The notes under the pieces: model-generated
Told to the model about the DNA's origin: nothing
Database searches by the model: none
Seen by the model: the letters and a program-made list of their open reading frames with translations, nothing else
Shown: positions 44,911 to 54,388 of the stretch, one piece after another
How the letters are laid out: each line of letters starts with the position of its first letter
How positions within the stretch are numbered: the stretch's first letter is position 1
Made by a program: the position numbers and the translations under genes
Assembly (NCBI GenBank): GCA_020160935.1
Contig: JAIUPL010000008.1
Span: 62,001-126,000 of the forward strand
Source: Bacteroidota bacterium
GTDB lineage: Bacteria; Bacteroidota; Bacteroidia; Chitinophagales; Saprospiraceae
DNA: 64,000 nt
Reading direction: 5' to 3'

Positions 44911-47718
44911 CCATTCATTTTTTTTGATTTTATTCTCATATCCGCGCATGTTGTAACTCACACTCACCATAAAATACCGGGCGAGGGTGCCAGCGATATT
45001 GCGGATGACATAGTTTTGGGTACCACTTTGCGTGATGCTTACGCGCCGGTTGAAAATATCGAACACTGCCAGGCGTGTTTCCAACCGGTTTTGTTTGCCC
45101 AGCAAACGCCGTACAGATGCATTCCAGATGGGAACGTCCTGATTGAAGTCGTAGCGGTCATTTCTGTAAATATTGTAGTCGAAATTGCTTTCAAAGAAAA
45201 ATTTCGGCGCAAACTGCCATTTAGCGCTGGCCTCCACGCTGTAATTTCGAATCTGCTGGTTCTGACTTTCCTGAATGGAATAGGTGATATTGTTGAAATT
45301 GAGGTTGCCGCCCACGCCCATAATCAGTTTGGTAGATGGCGTATAGTTGAAGCCCGTTCTGACCTCAAAACCTGCATTCGAGGTTTCGTTTTCTACACCA
45401 TTGACCAATGAAGGTGCTTTGCCGGCATTGATATTTCCGTTGATATTCATGGTCAGTTTGGTTTTCACAATCGGGAAATTGGACCACAAATACAGGTTAA
45501 AGCGGTTTCCACCGGAAACATTATCCGGCCGGGTGGTGGTACGAATGCCAATCGTATCGACCTGTTCAATGGTCTGATTGTAGACGATCTGGCTGTCAAA
45601 AAGGTAATAATTGGCGCCGATACCCACGCTGCTCATAGATGCCGGATCCCAGCGATTGATATTAAAATTCATACTGTGGGCGCGCTGTGGGCCCAGGTTA
45701 GGGTTGCCTTCTATTCGAAATGCAGGATTATTGACGTTCGGGACGGGCTGCAGGTCGTTCAATTGTGGCTCGTTTACTTCGTAGTCATAACCCAGGTTCA
45801 GCCACATATTGAACGGAAATTCATAACTGAAATCGATATGGGGCACATAATTGAGGAAAGTGCGGCGGATTGGGTCTGTCAGCAAGGGCTCGCCACGATC
45901 GATGGAGTAGGAGCCATCCAGTTGCAAATGTTGGGCGGCCAGACCGGCCATTGCATTCATACCTTTGTAGGAATAACGAAGGCTGGAACCCACGCGGTTG
46001 TACTGCACGGTATTGTCATAAAAAACGCTGAGCGATTCGATGCGCTCGTTGTTCACTTCCGGATCGGTCGCCTGGCGGTTGACTTCATTGTCGGTTTGAG
46101 AGAAATTGTAAAACGTTTCCCAAAACCATTTTTTTGAAAAAGGCTCCGTAAAAAGGAGGCTGGATTTGATCTGGCGCCCTTTGTTGTCGTTGTTGTTCAG
46201 TTGCCTTATCTGTTCTGTAAGGGTCGTGGCAGCAAAAAAGCGGTTGATGGAGAACAAATTCTCCGTGCCATCCGACTTGCTGTTGTTGTAGCCCGCACTG
46301 GCGGCAAAAGAGCGTCCTTTTTTGCGGAAACGGTGGCGATAGATGGCCGAACCGGTGAGGCGCCAGGAATCCAGCAAGGTACCATTGTCGATATTCAGGC
46401 TGTTGTTGGGCTGGTCATTGTTGTCCTTAAAAAACTGCGATTGCTGATAGGAAGCATCGTTGTGGCTGAAACGTGTTTGGGCCTTGACAATCAGCACGTT
46501 ATTGGAGTCGAGTTGTTGTTCAAAACGCGTAGAAATATTGTGGTTTCGCCTCAAATCAATGCGTGAGGAAGTATCGGAATTGGAAAATGTGCTGTCCTGA
46601 AAAAACGTCTGGCGGAAGGCCGTCTGGTTGAGCGTCAGTTCTGTCTGGTTGTAGAAATAACTGGCGTTGAGTTTGGTTTTTTTGTTGTCGAAATTGTAGT
46701 TGACGCCGCTGCCGAAGTTTTCCGTGAATCCGCGCCCGTCGAAATTATTGAAAGGCACATCGCTGCCGTCGCCGCCAATGTAAAAGTAGCGACCGCCGCC
46801 AAAGCCGAAATCGCCGTTGTCGAAATCGCCGAAAGTATTTTGTCCTTTGAATTCGCCATAATCCTCCCAATTCACCCCGGTTTGATTGATATTATTGCCG
46901 TATGCGATGACGGAGAATTGTTCTTTGGTATTGAAACGGTTGTAGTTGCCCCGGGCAGCCCAGCGTTCTTCATTGCCCACAGCGGCGGTTATTTTGCCGA
47001 ATGCACCTTTTTTGTACTCTTCCTTGAGTTCCAGATTCATGGCTTTTTGTTCTTTGCCATCATCTACGCCGGTCAGTTTACTCTGTTCGGAGGCTTCGTT
47101 GTACACCTGTACTTTTGAAATCGTTTCGGCGCCCAGGTTTTTGGTGGCTGCTTTCGGGTCGTCGCCAAAAAAGGTTTTCCCGTCCACATACACCCTTTTT
47201 ACATCTTTCCCCTGGGCTTTGATATTGCCATCGGCATCTACGTCGATGCCTGGCAAACGACGCAGCATATCCTCAACGGTCGAGCCTGGTGGTACCTTAA
47301 ACGAAGATGCGTCGTATTCAATCGTATCGCCGCGAATGCTGAGGGTGGCTTTGGCTGCTTTTACTACTACCTCCAGCAGTTCGTTGGTGATGGGCTTGAT
47401 ACGAACCATACCCAGGTCGTTGACCTCAGAAGGGGAGGGCGAAAGGTGCATTTGTAGCGGCAGGTATCCGACGTAAGAAACCTTGAGCAGGTAGGGTATA
47501 TTTTTTACATTTTTGAAGGAAAATTCGCCTTTGTTGTCGCCTCGTGTAAAATTGATGAGGGTAGAGTCGACGGGATTCAGAAGCATCACTGTAGGAAGCG
47601 GCGTTTCGTCGCCTGAAGTATCGATAACAGTTCCTTTGATAGTGACTCGTGAAGGGTTTTGTGCGGCAAGCAGGGTGCCAAAAAGTAGCAGGCCAAAAAG
47701 CCAGGCGTGTTTAATCAT
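44905..47718 (-). CDS. Outer-membrane receptor-like protein with carboxypeptidase-regulatory domain
   Basis: A 937-residue exported barrel protein. The signal peptide (about 1-19, ending LLAAQ) is followed by a carboxypeptidase-regulatory-like domain (about 24-110), a plug-like domain (GDTIEYDASSFKVPPGSTVEDMLRRLPGIDVDADGN, about 140-220) and a large beta-barrel (OMP_b-brl_3 type). It resembles TonB-dependent receptors, but typical TonB-box and C-terminal aromatic strand features are weak. It pairs with the GLPGLI gene downstream on the strand, separated by inverted repeat 13. The ATG at 47718 was chosen; upstream codons lie in the intergenic region. Confidence 0.88.
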   Translation of the reverse strand: MIKHAWLFGLLLFGTLLAAQNPSRVTIKGTVIDTSGDETPLPTVMLLNPVDSTLINFTRGDNKGEFSFKNVKNIPYLLKVSYVGYLPLQMHLSPSPSEVNDLGMVRIKPITNELLEVVVKAAKATLSIRGDTIEYDASSFKVPPGSTVEDMLRRLPGIDVDADGNIKAQGKDVKRVYVDGKTFFGDDPKAATKNLGAETISKVQVYNEASEQSKLTGVDDGKEQKAMNLELKEEYKKGAFGKITAAVGNEERWAARGNYNRFNTKEQFSVIAYGNNINQTGVNWEDYGEFKGQNTFGDFDNGDFGFGGGRYFYIGGDGSDVPFNNFDGRGFTENFGSGVNYNFDNKKTKLNASYFYNQTELTLNQTAFRQTFFQDSTFSNSDTSSRIDLRRNHNISTRFEQQLDSNNVLIVKAQTRFSHNDASYQQSQFFKDNNDQPNNSLNIDNGTLLDSWRLTGSAIYRHRFRKKGRSFAASAGYNNSKSDGTENLFSINRFFAATTLTEQIRQLNNNDNKGRQIKSSLLFTEPFSKKWFWETFYNFSQTDNEVNRQATDPEVNNERIESLSVFYDNTVQYNRVGSSLRYSYKGMNAMAGLAAQHLQLDGSYSIDRGEPLLTDPIRRTFLNYVPHIDFSYEFPFNMWLNLGYDYEVNEPQLNDLQPVPNVNNPAFRIEGNPNLGPQRAHSMNFNINRWDPASMSSVGIGANYYLFDSQIVYNQTIEQVDTIGIRTTTRPDNVSGGNRFNLYLWSNFPIVKTKLTMNINGNINAGKAPSLVNGVENETSNAGFEVRTGFNYTPSTKLIMGVGGNLNFNNITYSIQESQNQQIRNYSVEASAKWQFAPKFFFESNFDYNIYRNDRYDFNQDVPIWNASVRRLLGKQNRLETRLAVFDIFNRRVSITQSGTQNYVIRNIAGTLARYFMVSVSYNMRGYENKIKKNEWW

Positions 47719-47981
47719 AAAGGTAGAGTTAAGAGGATATGCGGTTAATTGTATGTCTATCAACGACTTGTGCAAGTCGATGCAAGAATATTGCGCTCTT
47801 AGATTAAACCGGTAGATATGCCTGGGATGAAATATCAGACACAAACGACAAGTTTCCCTAAAAGATGTTGCACCGGAAAAAATTAACAGCCCCAACCTGC
47901 TGTATCACAGACATGGTGCGGCAAGGCAGCGATTTGCTGCATGCTCAATTGAAATAAACCGGAAAATTTTCAGAGGGTTTC

Positions 47982-50018
47982 TCAGCGAATCAGGGTTACA
48001 TCACCATGCCGCTTTTTCTCCTCTCCATTCGGAAGCCTGACAACCAACTGATACACATACACATCTGAAGGGGCGGCTTCGCCATCGAAGGTGCCGTCCC
48101 AGCCATTGGAATTGTTGCCTTCATACACCAGTTCGCCCCAGCGCGACCAGACGGATAAATTGATGATCGTGCCGCCATTCAGGACGGGCGTGAACCGGTC
48201 GTTCATCTGATCGCCATTCGGCGTAAAAGCCGTCGGGACTTCAAACAGGTTATCCAGTACTGTAATCGTCAGAGAGTCGGTCAGCGAGCAATCGCCCACA
48301 AATGCCCGGACGAGATAAGTCGTGGTTTCCAGTGGCATAAAAGTTTGAGGGTTTCCCAGCAGAGAAAGCCCAGAGGGTTGGGGAGTCCAACTTACCTGCA
48401 ATTCCGGGTTATCGGTTACCACCTGTAAAGTCACATTATTGCCTGTAAAAATGGACGTATCTGTCGGGAATTCCGATGTGAAATGTATCAGCGCCGGCAC
48501 GAAAAAACTGGCGACTTCCATACATCCGTTGGCATCAGTTACGGTTACAGTTTGTGATCCGGTGCTCAGGCCGGTTGCCAATGAATCCTGCTGACCATTG
48601 CTCCACTGATAAGAGAACGGAGCCTGTGCGTTTTGTACCTGCACCGTAGCCGTGGCAGTGGTGCTTTGGCAAGGCGCCGACACGTTCACGGCCAGGGAAA
48701 TCGGGCAGCAGTCGTCGACGGTGATAAAACGCGTGTCGCTTACTTCACAACCTAAAGAGGATTTGATATTCAGCGTGACTACTTTAAGGCCAGTAGATGA
48801 ATAAACAATATCGTGCGGGCCGGAGGTGGTGGCCACGTTTTGCGATGCGCCTTCGCCAAAGGTCCAGCCCCAGTCTGTGATAATTCCCTGACTTACAGTT
48901 GATACATCTGAATAGCGGATTGTATCACCCAGGCAAATCACATCATCCGGCTGGTTGGTGGCAATTTCTGCCTGTGGGCCAACGAATTGCACCGAGCCGC
49001 CCCATTCCACCTGAAATCCATTGCCGGTGGAAGTGAAATTATTGATTGCGAGCGCATAAGTACTTCCTGCCAGGCAGTCCAGGTACTTCAAAAAGTTGTT
49101 GTCGTCCGGGAAAAGGCAACCAGGGGCGTGTTCAATGGAAGTAGATGCTGCGTTCAAGCCAGTTGGGCCCATACAGGGGCTCGTAGATACCAGATCGCCA
49201 GCGGCCATGCAGCGCTCTACGATTTTATCAGTACAGTCGCCTACACCATTGGGGAGGCGATACACGACAAAATCCAGGTCATCATCCAGGTTGTTGGGAA
49301 CAAGTCGGAATTCCAAAGTACCGTTATTGGCAGCAGTAAAAACATACCAGGTGGAACTGGTTTCTACATTGGCAAAACCGCCAAAACAAGTAGCATCATC
49401 CATTTCAAAAGGGTTGGTCCCGGGACCCGCAACTGCGGGTACATTGAACGGTTTTTTATCGCACAATCGAACGGCTGTAGGGCAATCGCCGGAAACGCCC
49501 CCGTCAAAAAAGAAGTTGCGCAGGCAAAACTGGAACGTGCCGGGGATTTCTCCGTCAACGCGGATAAAGTATTTTTCACCGGGCGTAAGGTCTTCCACGC
49601 GGAGTTCAGTAACACCGATGAAGTTGACATCCGTTTCGCAGCCCAGAAGGGTTAGCGCATCGCAGGCGCCTTCATAAATGGCAATTTCCGGCGACACGAG
49701 TGATCCTCCACCTGAAATACTGCCTCCGTTGACCACTGCCACTGCATTAGGGGCTTCTGCAATAAACCAAAACCAGACATCGTGTTGTGCCGTGTTGAAA
49801 CAAGGCGGCAGGGGCACATTGCTAGCTGTCGCAAACAGGTTGTTGGCTGCGTTGGGAGGAGAGCAGAAGTTTTCAGGATCAGTAATCTGAAGTGCGGAAG
49901 CACATTCATTGTTGGATTGCGCAAAAGCGGAAACCGCGGTCAGCAGGCAACCGCCCGACATGGCAAACATGCACAGATTGAAAAAGATTTTTCGCATGGC
50001 AGGGTAGCAAAGGCTCAT
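47982..50018 (-). CDS. T9SS cargo adhesin with PKD and type B sorting domain
   Basis: A 678-residue surface protein. The signal peptide is within residues 1-34 (ending SAFAQ). The following jelly-roll-like part has NNECASALQI and HDVWFWFIAE, which matches the N-terminal part of the large adhesin at 39289. A PKD-like domain lies near 355-440 (GWTFGEGASQN). The C terminus is a T9SS type B sorting domain with VPTAFTPNGDQMNDRF, WSRWGELVYE, WDGTFDG and DVYVYQL. The start at 50018 overlaps the stop of the PPC-lipoprotein gene (ATGA), so the genes are probably cotranslated; a second ATG seven codons later is also possible. Confidence 0.9.
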   Translation of the reverse strand: MSLCYPAMRKIFFNLCMFAMSGGCLLTAVSAFAQSNNECASALQITDPENFCSPPNAANNLFATASNVPLPPCFNTAQHDVWFWFIAEAPNAVAVVNGGSISGGGSLVSPEIAIYEGACDALTLLGCETDVNFIGVTELRVEDLTPGEKYFIRVDGEIPGTFQFCLRNFFFDGGVSGDCPTAVRLCDKKPFNVPAVAGPGTNPFEMDDATCFGGFANVETSSTWYVFTAANNGTLEFRLVPNNLDDDLDFVVYRLPNGVGDCTDKIVERCMAAGDLVSTSPCMGPTGLNAASTSIEHAPGCLFPDDNNFLKYLDCLAGSTYALAINNFTSTGNGFQVEWGGSVQFVGPQAEIATNQPDDVICLGDTIRYSDVSTVSQGIITDWGWTFGEGASQNVATTSGPHDIVYSSTGLKVVTLNIKSSLGCEVSDTRFITVDDCCPISLAVNVSAPCQSTTATATVQVQNAQAPFSYQWSNGQQDSLATGLSTGSQTVTVTDANGCMEVASFFVPALIHFTSEFPTDTSIFTGNNVTLQVVTDNPELQVSWTPQPSGLSLLGNPQTFMPLETTTYLVRAFVGDCSLTDSLTITVLDNLFEVPTAFTPNGDQMNDRFTPVLNGGTIINLSVWSRWGELVYEGNNSNGWDGTFDGEAAPSDVYVYQLVVRLPNGEEKKRHGDVTLIR

Positions 50019-50491
50019 TGTCTTGGGTTGATTTTCAATTCTTTATAAGTAGTAGTTGTGTCGGTTTCACGGGAAAATCGCAAATGCTCGGCTTCTCCCA
50101 CAACAATTTCCGCGGTGGTGTAAACCAGGCTTCCTGCCAGTAGATGTCCTCCCAAAGTATTGCCCAGGCTGTCGGAAAGGGCTATATGCAGGTGTGGTCC
50201 GTCGGGCGAGAGGGTACCGGTCAGCGATACGATTTCAAATTTTTCCACGCGCGTGAGCGCATCCGGTTGATTGGCGGGTCGGATAACAGCCTGTTGTAAA
50301 CTGCCAACACAGGTAATAATGAATCCTGCCTGCAAATGCTCCCTTCGAGCAAATGCTTCCAGTTCCAGCCTTAAATCCTGACCCGGCCGCAGCCGGAGTG
50401 CATGTACGGTCATGGAGGGGTAAACAGTTTTATGTGAACAACAAGTGTTCGACAACAATACGATAAAAACAGGAATCCACCAAACACGCAT
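50015..50491 (-). CDS. PPC/DUF296-domain lipoprotein
   Basis: A 158-residue protein with a lipoprotein signal peptide (lipobox around SNTCC, residues 14-18). A PPC (DUF296) domain follows, with residues LRLRPGQDLRLELEAFARREHLQAGFIITCVGSL and the conserved GPHLHIALSDSLGNTLGGHLLAG-x-V. In plants PPC domains belong to AT-hook DNA-binding proteins; bacterial ones are usually small cytosolic trimers with metal-like sites. Export of such a domain is unusual. The gene overlaps the start of the adhesin gene by four bases, which suggests a joint role at the cell surface. Confidence 0.82.
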   Translation of the reverse strand: MRVWWIPVFIVLLSNTCCSHKTVYPSMTVHALRLRPGQDLRLELEAFARREHLQAGFIITCVGSLQQAVIRPANQPDALTRVEKFEIVSLTGTLSPDGPHLHIALSDSLGNTLGGHLLAGSLVYTTAEIVVGEAEHLRFSRETDTTTTYKELKINPRQ

Positions 50492-50566
50492 GGGAAGGTA
50501 AATTTGTGAGGTGGCAAAAATCTTTACTTTTACGGCGTTTCCAAATTCACAACCAAAAACATCACC

Positions 50567-52906
50567 ATGAGAATTAACCTGACCTTTCTTTTACTCCTCT
50601 CTTTTTTTACCGCTTTTGCACAGAACGCCACCCTCAAAGGTGTCGTCACCGATATACGTACCGGCGAAAAATTGCCGGGTGTAACCGTGCGTGTGGGCGC
50701 TACCGGCGCCGCCACGGATGTAGATGGAATGTACACACTCTCGCTAGCCCCCGGCGCCTACACCGCTGTTTTTTCATTTGTAGGATATGAATCCCGCACA
50801 CAGGATATTCGACTGGGCGCCGGCGAAATACTGGAACAGAATATTCAAATGGGTGATGCCGACAACCTGCTCCAAACAGCCACCGTTACTTCCGGTAAAT
50901 TTGAAAAGCCGCTGGGCGAAGTCACCGTTTCGCTGGAAGTACTCAAACCCCGTTTGCTGGAAAATACCAATACCACGTCTGTGGACGAGGTGCTGACCAA
51001 AGTGCCCGGCGTAAGTGTCATTGACGGGCAAGCCAACATCCGGGGTGGCGCAGGTTTCTCTTATGGCGCAGGTACGAGGGTGCTACTCCTGGTCGACGAT
51101 ATTCCGGCGCTTCAGGTAGACGCAGGGTTTCCGAACTGGGATGATTTTCCAGTGGAAAACATCGCTCAAATTGAGGTGCTGAAAGGTGCAGCATCGGCTT
51201 TATACGGCTCGTCTGCCATGAATGGTATCATCAATATCCGTACAGGCTTTGCCAAAGACAAACCAGAGACCGAAGCCGCCTATTTTGCCCGCACCTGGGG
51301 TGATCCGAAAGACAAATCGAGAAAGTGGTGGGGCAAGGATACTTCCGGCCTCGCGCAGCCTTATGAAACGGGTATGAGTTTCGTGCACCGCCGCAAGGCT
51401 GGAAAACTCGACGTGGTGCTGGGGGCATACGGACTTATCCGTGACAGTTATAACAAGGATACATACAGCCGTTATGGCCGCGTGACACCCAATTTTCGCT
51501 ATCGCGTGAACGATCGCCTGACCCTGGGGCTGAATACCAACTTCAATTTTGGCCGGAGCGGCAGTTTCTTTATCTGGGGCGACGACAGCACCCGCGCTTA
51601 TCAGGCAGGGCTTAATTCTGCTTCCAAATCACTGGGGCGTTTCCGGTACACCATCGACCCAACCGTGCAGTATTTTGATGCTGCGGGCAATCGCCATAAA
51701 TTCCTGGGACGCTATTATTCCGTAGACAACAACAACTCCGGCAACCAGAGCAACAAAAGCCAGATGTTGTACGGCGAGTACCAGATTCAGCGCCAGGTGA
51801 AAAGCCTCGTGATGACGGCCGGTCTGGTAGGTATTTATACGTCTGTGAATGCAGGATTGTACGGCGGTGGCGAATATTCCAACAGAAACCTGGCCGGTTA
51901 CTTTCAAGCCGATTACAAGGCATTTAACAGGCTAAATCTGTCGGCAGGGGTGCGCTACGAAAACAATCGCCTTAGCAGCCCGGATACCATTCCACTGGAT
52001 GGCGGCACAGTGTATGTTATTCCGGGCGGCGTAACCAAAGAATCCAAACCAGTGTTCCGGCTGGGCGCCAATTACCAGGCAGGGCGTGCTACCTACTTCC
52101 GCGCATCATGGGGGCAGGGCTATCGCTATCCAACCATTGCCGAGAAATTTATCAATACCAGTTTCAGTGGCTCCAATTCCGTAGCGCCCAACCCCGCACT
52201 GGTGAGTGAAACCGGCTGGTCGGCCGAACTGGCGGTCAAACAAGGCTTCCAGATTGGAAAATGGCAGGGCTACGTTGATCTCGCTGCGTTTACCCAGGAA
52301 TATGAACAAATGATGGAATTTGTGTTCGCCAAGGTACAGTTTGTGCCGGGGCAGGGCATCGGCGCCTTGTTTCAATCCCAAAATCAAGGCGGCACCCGTA
52401 TCCGCGGTGGAGAAATTTCCATCCTAGGCCAGGGAAAACTGGGCCCGGGTACACTTTTGCTCATCACAGGCTATACCTACACCAATCCGCAGTACAAAAA
52501 CTGGAACCGCGACGCAGGTTACAACGCTGCCAGCGGCGATATCAGCCGTTACTGGGGAAGTTCGGATACCCTGGAAAATGTGTTGAAATACCGCTTCAAA
52601 AATGTGTTCAAATGGGACTCCGAATACCAGTTCGGTCGCTCGGCTATTGGCCTGTCCGTACAGTATAATAGTAATATGGACGCCATAGACCGTGTTTTTG
52701 AGTTTTTCCTGCCGGGGGTGGAAAACTTCCGGAAAAACCACAACTCCGGGTTTAGCGTGGTCGACCTGCGCGCCTCACAAAAACTTGGTAAAAATTTGAA
52801 AATCAGTGCATTGTGCAATAATTTGCTGAACGAAGAATACAGTTACCGACCAGCCTTGCTGGAAGGGCCGCGCAATTTCACACTTCGTTTAGACTGGAAG
52901 ATATAG
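50567..52906 (+). CDS. TonB-dependent outer-membrane receptor
   Basis: A 779-residue receptor. It has a signal peptide (about 1-19), a carboxypeptidase-regulatory-like domain (about 22-110, [23 protein letters not shown]) and a plug domain (about 120-225, with [25 protein letters not shown]). A 22-strand-type barrel ends FTLRLDWKI. It imports a substrate such as a siderophore, vitamin or sugar with TonB energy. The length and domain order fit FecA/SusC-like receptors without the SusC extension. No binding-protein or SusD partner gene is adjacent; a small lipoprotein gene follows 61 bases later. Confidence 0.92.
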   Translation: MRINLTFLLLLSFFTAFAQNATLKGVVTDIRTGEKLPGVTVRVGATGAATDVDGMYTLSLAPGAYTAVFSFVGYESRTQDIRLGAGEILEQNIQMGDADNLLQTATVTSGKFEKPLGEVTVSLEVLKPRLLENTNTTSVDEVLTKVPGVSVIDGQANIRGGAGFSYGAGTRVLLLVDDIPALQVDAGFPNWDDFPVENIAQIEVLKGAASALYGSSAMNGIINIRTGFAKDKPETEAAYFARTWGDPKDKSRKWWGKDTSGLAQPYETGMSFVHRRKAGKLDVVLGAYGLIRDSYNKDTYSRYGRVTPNFRYRVNDRLTLGLNTNFNFGRSGSFFIWGDDSTRAYQAGLNSASKSLGRFRYTIDPTVQYFDAAGNRHKFLGRYYSVDNNNSGNQSNKSQMLYGEYQIQRQVKSLVMTAGLVGIYTSVNAGLYGGGEYSNRNLAGYFQADYKAFNRLNLSAGVRYENNRLSSPDTIPLDGGTVYVIPGGVTKESKPVFRLGANYQAGRATYFRASWGQGYRYPTIAEKFINTSFSGSNSVAPNPALVSETGWSAELAVKQGFQIGKWQGYVDLAAFTQEYEQMMEFVFAKVQFVPGQGIGALFQSQNQGGTRIRGGEISILGQGKLGPGTLLLITGYTYTNPQYKNWNRDAGYNAASGDISRYWGSSDTLENVLKYRFKNVFKWDSEYQFGRSAIGLSVQYNSNMDAIDRVFEFFLPGVENFRKNHNSGFSVVDLRASQKLGKNLKISALCNNLLNEEYSYRPALLEGPRNFTLRLDWKI

Positions 52907-52967
52907 CAATCTTGGCGCGGTATTCGTAGCATTGCTCCGCTTTTGGTTAACCTTAAAACTACGACGT

Positions 52968-53402
52968 ATGAAAAGAGCAATGTGGGTACTGGCCGTGCTG
53001 GCCACCTTTCAGATTTGGGCATGTAAAAATCAAAATCAGGCGCAAAACACCGCGCAGCAAACAGAACAGACAAAATCGGAACCAGATAACAACGACTTGC
53101 TGGAAACCTTGCAGGGTAAATGGCAAAACACGGCCGATCCTGCTTATTCACTGGAAATTGTCGATACAAAAATGCGACATTTCAATGGTGGAAAATTGGC
53201 AGGAGAAACAGACATCGAAGTAGACGGCTTCTGCAGCAATGTGTCCTGTCAGGGCGCTGCTGCAGAAGACGGCTGGTGCTTTCTCGAAAAAGGACAGTTT
53301 GATATTCAGTGCCACCTGGTAGCAAAATGCACACCTGACACCTTGCGGTTTTCAGATGTGGGTACTGAAAGTGGCATGCAGTCGTTTAAAAAAATCAGAT
53401 AA
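52968..53402 (+). CDS. Small lipoprotein of unknown function
   Basis: A 144-residue protein with a lipobox (QIWAC, Cys at about 19). A low-complexity Gln/Asn/Glu stretch follows. The C-terminal part, about residues 45-144, has an even number of Cys and strands like LQGKWQNTADPAYSLEIVD, the opening of lipocalin-like small domains in Bacteroidota. The ATG at 52968 gives a normal lipoprotein signal; an upstream in-frame ATG would add residues that spoil it. It may be cotranscribed with the TonB receptor (61-base gap). The role is not known. Confidence 0.7.
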   Translation: MKRAMWVLAVLATFQIWACKNQNQAQNTAQQTEQTKSEPDNNDLLETLQGKWQNTADPAYSLEIVDTKMRHFNGGKLAGETDIEVDGFCSNVSCQGAAAEDGWCFLEKGQFDIQCHLVAKCTPDTLRFSDVGTESGMQSFKKIR

Positions 53403-53426
53403 AGCATTTTTGAGATTGCACTTCCG

Positions 53427-53434
53427 TACTTTTG
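53427..53434 (+). promoter_or_regulatory. -7 element (TACTTTTG) of the transhydrogenase-like operon
   Basis: A perfect TAnnTTTG element 32 bases before the start codon at 53466. No TTG at the expected distance of about 19. Confidence 0.5.
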
Positions 53435-53465
53435 CCCCCATTACACCAATCATCTCTGAATATTC

Positions 53466-54080
53466 ATGTTTACCATCAATATTTATCTTCGTTTTGCCCT
53501 CATTGTGGGCGGTATTCTGGGCGGTATCGGATTGTGGGCGGCCTACGGCTTCTGGTACGGTTTTCCATTTTTGCTGGTCGGTATTGTCCTGCTGATCGGC
53601 TACCTGATGCTCGGTACAATCCTTTCCACCAATATGCTGGTAAGCCAGCAGCGCCTCGATGAAGCAGAGCAGCGACTGAAACTCACCTATTTTCCCAAAC
53701 TGCTTCTGGTTGGCTACAAAGGCGTCTATTTCATGACGCATGGTGGCATTGCCATGCAAAAACGCGATTTCAATACGGCTGAAGTGTGGGTAAAAAAAGC
53801 CCTCGACGCAGGTTTGCCTTCCGACAATGAGCGTGGTGCAGCCCTCATGCAATTAGTCATGATTCAAGCCGGAAAGAACAACGTAAAGGGTGCACAGGCG
53901 CAGTTCGCCGAACTGAAAAAACTCAATATCACCGAGCCCACGCTGAAAGATCAGATCAAGGAAATTGAAAAACAACTCAAGCAAGCCGGACAAACCATGA
54001 ACCCGGCCATGATGGCTATGATGGGTGGGCGCAACGGCTTCCGACCTGGCAGCAAACGCCGCCAGCCACGCATGCGCTAA
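53466..54080 (+). CDS. Membrane protein with TPR-like cytosolic part
   Basis: A 204-residue protein with two N-terminal membrane segments (about 8-28 and 31-52). A helical region with TPR-like repeats follows (QRLDEAEQRLKLT, RDFNTAEVWVKKALDAGLP, NNVKGAQAQFAELKKLNI). The basic, Met-rich end (MMAMMGGRNG and RRQPRMR) is unusual. It is the first gene of an operon; the PntAb-like gene starts one base after its stop. It could be an assembly or partner protein of the transhydrogenase-like membrane protein. No named family was recognised. Confidence 0.7.
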   Translation: MFTINIYLRFALIVGGILGGIGLWAAYGFWYGFPFLLVGIVLLIGYLMLGTILSTNMLVSQQRLDEAEQRLKLTYFPKLLLVGYKGVYFMTHGGIAMQKRDFNTAEVWVKKALDAGLPSDNERGAALMQLVMIQAGKNNVKGAQAQFAELKKLNITEPTLKDQIKEIEKQLKQAGQTMNPAMMAMMGGRNGFRPGSKRRQPRMR

Positions 54081-54081
54081 T

Positions 54082-54387
54082 ATGGAGACTACCACACTGA
54101 CCCTGCTGATTTTCCTGCTCGTGCTGGCCGCTTTTCTCGGGCAGGAAATCTTTTCAAAAACGCCGGTATCGGCACAAATCTCGCTGCTGTCATCTGCGAA
54201 CGCGGTGTCGGGAATTGGCGTATTAGGGGCAGTGTTGACCGCCGGACTTGCCGAAAATGCCGGCAACAATGATCTTGCTGCCCTGCTTGGCGGAGTAGCA
54301 CTGGCACTTGCCCTCGTCAATACGGCTGCCGGATATCTGGGGGCCGGCGGCTGGCTGGATCAGTTCAGGAACAAACAGGATAAATAG
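54082..54387 (+). CDS. PntA membrane-domain (dII) homologue, stand-alone
   Basis: A 101-residue membrane protein with about three segments. It matches the membrane part of the alpha subunit of proton-translocating NAD(P) transhydrogenase: FLGQEIFSKTP and SSANAVSGIGVLGAVL correspond to the conserved region before and in the first helices, and ALVNTAAGYLGAGGWL to the last. Some bacteria split PntA into a soluble NAD-binding PntAa and this PntAb piece. Here no PntAa gene is present in the operon. It starts one base after the upstream stop and the PntB-like gene follows after one base, so the three genes are surely cotranscribed. Confidence 0.75.
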   Translation: METTTLTLLIFLLVLAAFLGQEIFSKTPVSAQISLLSSANAVSGIGVLGAVLTAGLAENAGNNDLAALLGGVALALALVNTAAGYLGAGGWLDQFRNKQDK

Positions 54388-54388
54388 C

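Noticed and set aside
47719-47981. Gap between the receptor-like gene and the second adhesin
   Set aside because: I looked for small genes or a long palindrome and found neither; it probably only holds the promoter of the receptor-like gene.
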